The notes under the pieces were generated by a model. The model had not been told where the DNA came from. It ran no database searches and saw only the letters and a list, made by a program, of their open reading frames with translations. A stretch of 11,538 nt of DNA from CAWVVV01 sp964629165. GTDB taxonomy: Bacteria > Verrucomicrobiota > Verrucomicrobiia > Opitutales > Oceanipulchritudinaceae. The stretch is from contig CAZVQJ010000086.1 of the NCBI GenBank assembly GCA_964629165.1, positions 1-11,538 of the forward strand, given 5' to 3'. This document shows, in pieces, positions 7,251-11,538 of the stretch. Every line of letters starts with the position of its first letter. Positions within the stretch are counted from its first letter, which is position 1. The position numbers and the translations under genes are program-made.

Positions 7251-8219
7251 ATGAGGGTTTCGGTCATCATTCCGTGCCATAACGCGGCACCCTACCTGCG
7301 GCAGGCGCTGCGTTCGGTTCTCACGCAGACAAGGGTCCCGGATGAAATAATTGTGGTCGATGATCATTCGACGGACGGCAGCGTGGAAATTGCCCGGTCA
7401 ATGGCGCCGCACGTTCGAGTCCTCGAGGTGGCGTTTAGAAACGCCTGCAAGGCTCGCAACCATGGTCTCTCTTGCAGCCGTGGCGATGCCGTCATGTTTC
7501 TGGATGCGGATGACCTGCTGGGACCGAACGCCCTTGCGGGCCTGCAAGACGCCCTCGGCGGAATCGGGGTCGGGGTTGCCGTAGGGCCCTGGTTTCGGCT
7601 CGAGCAGAGTGAACATGGGTGGGTTCGTCGACGTCGTTCCTGGCCTCCTCGCAGGTTTCGTGACCCCCTCAATGCATGGTTGACGGGTTGCTATTATCCC
7701 CCCGGTGCGACGCTCTGGTCCCGATCTGTCCTTGAGATGCTCGGAGGGTGGGATGAGACCTGTATTGTCAACCAGGACGGCGATTTGATGTTCCGCGCGC
7801 TCGCCCGGGGAGTCCCGCTCGTGGAGTCCACCTTCGGAGAGTTCTTTTATCGTCGAATGCCGGCGGCTCACGGTTCGATCAGCAGCCGCCGATCAACCGC
7901 AGAAGGTCTCGGCTGTCGGCTCCGTATTCTGGAGAGGTTGGCGCGCGAGCTGGCATCACACGATCGGCTCCGAAAGCACCGCCTTGCCTTGCAGATCGCG
8001 TTTGAAGAGATCAGCGCGGATGCCGAGAAACATCCGGAGATCGCCGCGGCGTGCGCAACGTGTGCGAGGCGGTATGGCACGCATCCGTACGTTCGCACGG
8101 TGCGCGACCGGTGCTGGCACCTGCGGCTCGGCGCGAGAAATCTTCTCCATCGGGTTCGCCTTCGTGTCGCCCCGTCCGCACGGGACCGATCAAGCGAGGT
8201 CGTCTCCAACCTCTCCTGA
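7251..8219 (+). CDS. Family 2 glycosyltransferase (GT-A fold)
   Basis: This 322-aa protein is a GT2-type enzyme that transfers sugar from a nucleotide-sugar donor, likely at the cytoplasmic face of the membrane during surface polysaccharide or glycoconjugate synthesis. The N-terminus VSVIIPCHNAAPYLRQALRS is the classic nucleotide-binding opening, followed by IIVVDDHSTDGS (33-44), KARNHGL (67-73), the DXD metal motif in FLDADD (Asp85, Asp87), and NQDGDLMFR (174-182) in the position of the catalytic-base motif. The last 90 residues are Arg-rich and probably helical, with no clear transmembrane segment. ATG 7251 was chosen because it starts right at the GT2 fold; the open frame upstream has no ATG and no homologous sequence. 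No Shine-Dalgarno is visible. The gene stands alone between terminated or non-coding stretches, so its donor, acceptor and pathway are not indicated. Confidence 0.9.
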   Translation: MRVSVIIPCHNAAPYLRQALRSVLTQTRVPDEIIVVDDHSTDGSVEIARSMAPHVRVLEVAFRNACKARNHGLSCSRGDAVMFLDADDLLGPNALAGLQDALGGIGVGVAVGPWFRLEQSEHGWVRRRRSWPPRRFRDPLNAWLTGCYYPPGATLWSRSVLEMLGGWDETCIVNQDGDLMFRALARGVPLVESTFGEFFYRRMPAAHGSISSRRSTAEGLGCRLRILERLARELASHDRLRKHRLALQIAFEEISADAEKHPEIAAACATCARRYGTHPYVRTVRDRCWHLRLGARNLLHRVRLRVAPSARDRSSEVVSNLS

Positions 8220-8679
8220 AGCTCCCGCATGCCCTGACCAATGGAGTTCCCGATTTCCTTTCCATATCTTCGTTATGATTCAGGGGGCAAATTCTGTAGT
8301 GTCACCCGAAATTTTACTGCTGGAGCGGGATTGCAGGGGACGGGCGTCGTCAATCATGCAAGCCTAACGGCGGGTGAATATAGCGTTATTCGGGGTCTGA
8401 ACGGGCTCGTTCGACAACGGGAAGTGCTCCGTGAGCGGCCATTTTTCTGGCTGGTCGGTCGTATTTCAGAATATTCGGACAGCGTACGAGTGGATTTTTT
8501 ACATGGACTTATCATTCATTAGTAACGGTAATGCTCGACTTCTTCCCTCTGATGCTGCCTGCGATCCCGCTCCAACGCGGTTACTCCTCAAGCTCTCCTC
8601 TAAATGCGTTTGGTAAAAAAAAAGATAGACGCCACGACCCTGTGTGCTACGTGAGTGGCTTATGGCAGAAAACCTATCC

Positions 8680-8734
8680 TCGACGGCCGGAGAACCGAGT
8701 GAACGGCATGCCGTCCACTTGGACTTTCCGTCGA
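8680..8734. repeat. Long two-part inverted repeat (candidate structured RNA or DNA cruciform)
   Basis: The inner part is a 28-bp palindrome at 8695-8722. CCGAGTG plus ACGGCA faces TGCCGT plus CACTTGG, with one mismatch (8702/8715) and one G-T pair. Its centre ACGGCATGCCGT is a perfect 12-bp palindrome. The outer part is TCGACGG (8680-8686) facing CCGTCGA (8728-8734), separated from the inner part by an asymmetric internal loop. No T-run follows on either strand, so it does not look like a simple terminator. Confidence 0.55.
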
Positions 8735-8900
8735 TCGCACCAATCTCCTTTAGCTGAAGGATGTACGGGACGTACCGAAATTCGCGAAAGCGCATCGGGC
8801 CGTTCCGGTCGGTCGAGGATTCTCTCCATTCCAGGAGCGTTCTTCATTATCGCTCGCCGGGCCGCCAGAAGGTCGCCCCGGAGCCATCAATCATTCGTTC

Positions 8901-8915
8901 GTCCGGACTCCGGAC
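8901..8915. repeat. Perfect 7-1-7 palindrome / tandem 7-bp repeat
   Basis: GTCCGGA, a central C, then TCCGGAC form a perfect inverted repeat. The same bases can be read as two tandem copies of TCCGGAC (8902-8908, 8909-8915). It could be a protein-binding site or a chance duplication of a palindromic core. Confidence 0.4.
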
Positions 8916-9025
8916 TTTCTGTTTCAGAGTTACATCGATCAGCAGCGATCTCTCGCCGTTACCGAGGTCCTTCGGGGCCCCCTGATACTGAGAGAATCAC
9001 TGCTTGTACCCATCAGTCGCTAATC

Positions 9026-9093
9026 CTGTGTCCGGGCGTTGCCCACACAGCCTGAACCGAATGGGAGTGTCTTTCTCGGAGAGAGGCATTCCC
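9026..9093. repeat. Two adjacent hairpins upstream of the secreted-protein gene
   Basis: Hairpin one: CTGTGT (9026-9031) and GGGC (9034-9037) pair with GCCC (9041-9044) and ACACAG (9045-9050) around a GTT loop, with a bulged CC. Hairpin two: GGGAGTG (9063-9069) pairs with CATTCCC (9087-9093) through one G-U, and an inner TTTCTC/GAGAGG stem (9072-9077, 9081-9086) closes on GGA, with a 2-nt bulge. Neither is followed by a T-run on the plus strand. They could belong to a small RNA or a regulatory region; function is unknown. Confidence 0.45.
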
Positions 9094-9110
9094 GACCATT
9101 AAAACTAGCT

Positions 9111-9137
9111 ATCGTTAAACGATCGGAATCCTATAGT
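9111..9137 (+). promoter_or_regulatory. Candidate promoter/operator of the secreted modular protein
   Basis: ATCGTT-A-AACGAT at 9111-9123 is a perfect 6-1-6 palindrome, eight bases before TATAGT at 9132-9137, a possible -10 element. No convincing -35 was found. If TATAGT is the -10, transcription would begin at about 9144, which leaves a leader holding the GGAG site and favours ATG 9166 over ATG 9139. The palindrome would then lie where an operator or activator site could act. Confidence 0.3.
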
Positions 9138-9154
9138 TATGAGAACAAAATTCC

Positions 9155-9158
9155 GGAG
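9155..9158 (+). promoter_or_regulatory. Shine-Dalgarno site deciding the start of the secreted protein
   Basis: GGAG lies 7 nt before ATG 9166. The other in-frame ATG, at 9139, has no comparable site at proper spacing (nearest GGA about 12 nt upstream). Confidence 0.6.
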
Positions 9159-9165
9159 TCATTTT

Positions 9166-11385
9166 ATGAGAGCGGGTCGTTTGTCCCGCTTCTCGACTTC
9201 CACAAGCACTGCCAGTCTTCTTGCACTCGCAACGCTCGCCCTGGGGGGCGTCCACGCAAACTCTCAGGAGTATCAGTTCAGCGGTCGGGTTGTGTCCGTA
9301 GGAACTGGAGCAAACAAGCAACTTTCGGTCGGAGATCGTTTCTCCGGTTCATTCGCAACGGACTCGAATGCCTCGGTGTCGTATACGGGCAACAACTACC
9401 GTCACTATAACAGCGGTGTGTCGACGTTCACTATCAACTTCTCAAACGGCAAGAAGTTCTCTGCTACCAACAGCGTCTTCACGCTGGATTCGAGCCAATC
9501 ACTCGCCATCCGCAATCCCAACTACAAGGTTTACGATGTCGATTTTGTCATGGTTTCGGCGAATCCCACCTTCAGCAACAACTTCAGCTTTGGGAACGCC
9601 CAGACAATCCGGTCTGCGGATTTCGACAAGAGTTCAAAGAAGGATCTGAAGTTGGCATCGGTTGTGGCCACCTTCAACAATCTGCCGGGGAATTACTTTA
9701 AGACCAAGATTCCCTCGATGCAGACGATCAACCCGAGCGCGTTTACCCATAACACGATTACGCTCACCTGGCTGGATCCCTCGCAGCAGTCGATCCTGCA
9801 GGCCGGGGCCCGTTATACGCAGGTCGAACTCGTCGTGGATTCATTCACGCGTGGTGGCAATTCCGGCGGTGGCAATTCCGGCGGTGGCAATGCGAATAGA
9901 GCGCCGACCCTGAACAACGTGTCCAACCGGACGGTCACGGAAGGCAGCTCTCTCAGTTTTAATCTTTCGGCCTCGGATCCGGACGGCGATCAGCTGACCT
10001 ACTCAATGAGCGGTGCTCCCAGCGGTGCGATCCTCGTGGGCAACAAGTTCAGTTATTCTCCTTCCTACAACGTCGTCACTTCGGGGGGCAGCAGGTCCTT
10101 CACGGTCAAGTTCACGGTGAGTGATGGCCGGGGAGGTTCCGCCTCGAAGAACATGACGCTGACGGTCAACAACAAGAACCGCGCTCCGTCGATCAACTCG
10201 ATCTCCGCCAAGACGGTGACAGAAGGCGGTCAGTTGCGGTTCGGCATCGCGGCGTCCGACCCCGACGGCGACAGTCTGACCTACTCGCTGAGTGGTGCCC
10301 CGGCAGGCGCTTCGATGTCGGGAAATACGTTCACCTATTCGCCCCAGGCAGGAACGGTGAACTCTGGCAACTCCCGTAACTTTCAAGTGAAGGTTGTGGT
10401 AAAGGATCCTTCCGGCGCAACCGCCAGCCGCACCTTCAGCCTCCGGGTGAACAAGAAGGCTTCTGCCCCGCCACCCGCCCCCGCCCCGAATCCTGTGCCT
10501 GACGAAGGCGACGATCGGCCGACCGGAGATTTCACCTCGGTGGGACAGACGAACGAATTCAAGGTGGAGACCTTCAATGACAATAATCGTGTGAACGGAC
10601 GTCAGGAAGGGCTCCCGCAGGGGCTCGACGGCAACAAGAACACGAAGAACCTGCACTGGGCGCCCGAGGCCTTCTACCGGATTACGCCGAAGGTCAGCGG
10701 CAAACTGACGGCGATCAAGTTCATGACCGCCAATGACGCCCCGGATCGCGACCCGAAGAGGCTGCGCATCGATGGCGTGAACAACGCGATTACGGTCAAC
10801 CCACCGAAGGGACGCTTCGCAAACTATAGCTTCAATCTGCCGAATGGGGGGCTCACGATCAAGGAAGGAGAGGCCATCTACATGAGCATCGAAGCGGTTG
10901 GTGATCTCCTCCTGCAGTATGCCGAGATGTCTTTCGAAGTGCAGGAGTCGGTGATTGAGACCGGAGACTTCACCTCTGTCTACGAAACCAGCCGGTTCGT
11001 TATCGAGACAAGCAATGACAACAACCGGGACAATGGTTTCCTCGAATCGATCGCCCAGGCATTTGATGGCCGGACCAACACGAAGGTTCTACACTGGTCG
11101 GACCAGGCTGTTTACCGGATCACTCCCAAGGCGAATGGAGTCCTCAAGTCGTTTGCGTTCGTCACGGCGAACGACCATGCCCAACGGGATCCTGCCGTGC
11201 TGCAGATCGCGGGCGGTCCCAAGTTGTCGGTGTCGGCTCCAAGCCAGCGCTTCAAGAGCTTTGAGGCCAAGTTGCCGGGAAATGGCCTTCAGCTGAAAAA
11301 GGGCGTCCCGATCGTGGTGACGATCCAGGCCAAGGGTAATGAATACCTGCAGTTTGCCGAGCTGGATCTGAAAGCACAGTTCTAA
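9166..11385 (+). CDS. Secreted modular protein: cadherin/Ig-like domains and two discoidin-like repeats
   Basis: This 739-aa protein is predicted to be exported and to bind a glycan or surface. From ATG 9166: residues 1-31 are a Sec signal peptide (SLLALATLALGGVHA). Residues 32-229 form a beta-rich module with GDRFSGSFATDS, of a kind seen at the N-terminus of some PEP-CTERM proteins, though no PEP-CTERM tail is present. Residues 230-244 are a Gly/Asn/Ser linker. Residues 244-337 and 338-431 are two cadherin/Ig-like domains, each with NRAP, TVTEG, SDPDGD and LTYS. Residues 432-452 are a Pro-rich linker. Residues 453-594 and 599-739 are two repeats sharing TGDFTSV, DG-NTK-LHW, YRITPK and TAND-RDP, which resemble discoidin/galactose-binding-like modules. 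No catalytic motif, anchor or transmembrane segment is seen. ATG 9139 would add nine residues, but GGAG lies 7 nt before 9166. The gene appears monocistronic with its own terminator. Adhesion, matrix or polysaccharide binding is inferred from domains only. Confidence 0.9.
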   Translation: MRAGRLSRFSTSTSTASLLALATLALGGVHANSQEYQFSGRVVSVGTGANKQLSVGDRFSGSFATDSNASVSYTGNNYRHYNSGVSTFTINFSNGKKFSATNSVFTLDSSQSLAIRNPNYKVYDVDFVMVSANPTFSNNFSFGNAQTIRSADFDKSSKKDLKLASVVATFNNLPGNYFKTKIPSMQTINPSAFTHNTITLTWLDPSQQSILQAGARYTQVELVVDSFTRGGNSGGGNSGGGNANRAPTLNNVSNRTVTEGSSLSFNLSASDPDGDQLTYSMSGAPSGAILVGNKFSYSPSYNVVTSGGSRSFTVKFTVSDGRGGSASKNMTLTVNNKNRAPSINSISAKTVTEGGQLRFGIAASDPDGDSLTYSLSGAPAGASMSGNTFTYSPQAGTVNSGNSRNFQVKVVVKDPSGATASRTFSLRVNKKASAPPPAPAPNPVPDEGDDRPTGDFTSVGQTNEFKVETFNDNNRVNGRQEGLPQGLDGNKNTKNLHWAPEAFYRITPKVSGKLTAIKFMTANDAPDRDPKRLRIDGVNNAITVNPPKGRFANYSFNLPNGGLTIKEGEAIYMSIEAVGDLLLQYAEMSFEVQESVIETGDFTSVYETSRFVIETSNDNNRDNGFLESIAQAFDGRTNTKVLHWSDQAVYRITPKANGVLKSFAFVTANDHAQRDPAVLQIAGGPKLSVSAPSQRFKSFEAKLPGNGLQLKKGVPIVVTIQAKGNEYLQFAELDLKAQF
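9853..9891 (+). repeat. 15-bp minisatellite encoding a Gly-Gly-Asn-Ser-Gly linker
   Basis: GGTGGCAATTCCGGC occurs twice in tandem (9853-9867, 9868-9882), then a partial third copy follows (9883-9891). Both full copies are identical at every base, including wobble positions, which suggests recent slippage. The unit is a multiple of three, so copy-number change would lengthen or shorten the interdomain linker without breaking the frame. Confidence 0.8.
10522..11382 (+). repeat. Tandem 146-residue coding duplication (two discoidin-like modules)
   Basis: Copy one begins at 10522 and copy two at 10960; both open with codons for TGDFTSV. A manual alignment gives a little under half identical residues. 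The conserved core is ND-NNR-NG, DG-NTK-LHW, YRITPK, TAND-RDP and a final LQ-AE stretch. DNA identity is high only at the module start, so the duplication is old. Confidence 0.85.
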
Positions 11386-11445
11386 AGGAACCTTTCATCT
11401 CCGCATCGGAGGGCGTGCAGCCTCCCCGTTTCGGAACCGTTTTCT

Positions 11446-11482
11446 ACGGCCGCCATTTTTAGGAATGGCGGCCGTTTTTTTT
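11446..11482 (+). terminator. Intrinsic terminator of the secreted-protein gene
   Basis: ACGGCCGCCATT (11446-11457) and AATGGCGGCCGT (11464-11475) form a perfect 12-bp stem around a TTTAGG loop. Eight Ts follow or overlap its end (11475-11482). It lies 60 bp after the stop codon. The GGCCGCC/GGCGGCC core is shared with the terminator at 6807-6839. Confidence 0.95.
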
Positions 11483-11484
11483 GT

Positions 11485-11516
11485 GTGCCCGGCGGGACGT
11501 CCGCCATCCTGGGCAC
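11485..11516. repeat. Nested inverted repeat at the right edge
   Basis: GTGCCC (11485-11490) faces GGGCAC (11511-11516), enclosing GGCGG (11491-11495) facing CCGCC (11501-11505). No T-run is adjacent on the plus strand. It may belong to the next gene's control region or be a terminator for a gene beyond the window; nothing further can be said. Confidence 0.35.
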
Positions 11517-11538
11517 GGGAGCCATCGTCAAGCGCCCG

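Larger units (their letters stand above)
8220..9165. other. Long intergenic region rich in inverted repeats, no convincing gene
   Basis: About 945 bp contain no frame with a credible start, ribosome site and protein-like composition on either strand. Plus-strand frames at 8241-8522 and 8531-9055 are not recognised; the second is strongly Arg/Ser-rich. The stretch seems less GC-rich than its neighbours and includes an A9 run at 8615-8623. It carries several inverted repeats, listed separately. On the minus strand, one frame from 8996 to 8499 reads somewhat protein-like but is broken by two adjacent stops at 8849-8844; see findings. Confidence 0.55.

Noticed and set aside
8241..8522. 93-aa plus-strand frame after the glycosyltransferase
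   Set aside because: There is no Shine-Dalgarno and no recognisable family; composition is less odd than its neighbours, so it is only weakly rejected.
8531..9055. 174-aa plus-strand open frame in the gene-poor interval
   Set aside because: Composition is dominated by Arg, Ser and Pro with no domain-like pattern, there is no ribosome site, and the inverted repeats fall inside it.

Overview
The window looks like part of a chromosome from a Gram-negative, polysaccharide-degrading bacterium, most likely Verrucomicrobiota of the Opitutales/Opitutaceae type. The reasons are a TonB-dependent receptor with the ELSPFEV motif just after its signal peptide, a XylR-type regulator (periplasmic-binding fold fused to AraC HTH), an AGE-family sugar epimerase, and a secreted protein with discoidin-like repeats. 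The lineage is an inference from gene content; no rRNA is present. I found no CRISPR array, insertion sequence, tRNA or phage gene.

Left half (1-6840), a small carbohydrate-utilisation locus. The window opens inside the 3' end of a GH5 glycoside hydrolase whose frame is interrupted by a TAA ahead of its catalytic GEWG motif. An AGE-family 2-epimerase (392-1765) with an apparent signal peptide follows on the same strand. A XylR-like regulator (1801-2976, minus strand) lies tail to tail with the epimerase and divergent from a 1187-aa TonB-dependent receptor (3218-6781), which ends at a strong intrinsic terminator. A plausible model is that the receptor imports oligosaccharides, the GH5 enzyme cuts beta-linked glycan, the epimerase converts the reducing-end sugar, and the regulator senses a sugar and controls the divergent promoter. 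The roughly 240-bp divergent region carries four consecutive perfect inverted repeats.

Middle (6840-9165). An apparently lone family 2 glycosyltransferase (7251-8219) sits between two long stretches without convincing genes. The second stretch (8220-9165, about 945 bp) is rich in inverted repeats, including a long two-part palindrome at 8680-8734 and three consecutive hairpins or palindromes leading into the next gene. It is the least explained part of the window.

Right (9166-11385). A 739-aa secreted modular protein has a signal peptide, a beta-rich N-terminal module, a Gly/Asn/Ser linker encoded by a 15-bp minisatellite, two cadherin/Ig-like domains, a Pro-rich linker and two tandem discoidin-like repeats. 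It ends at a near-perfect intrinsic terminator. It is probably an extracellular binding or adhesion protein; its ligand is unknown.
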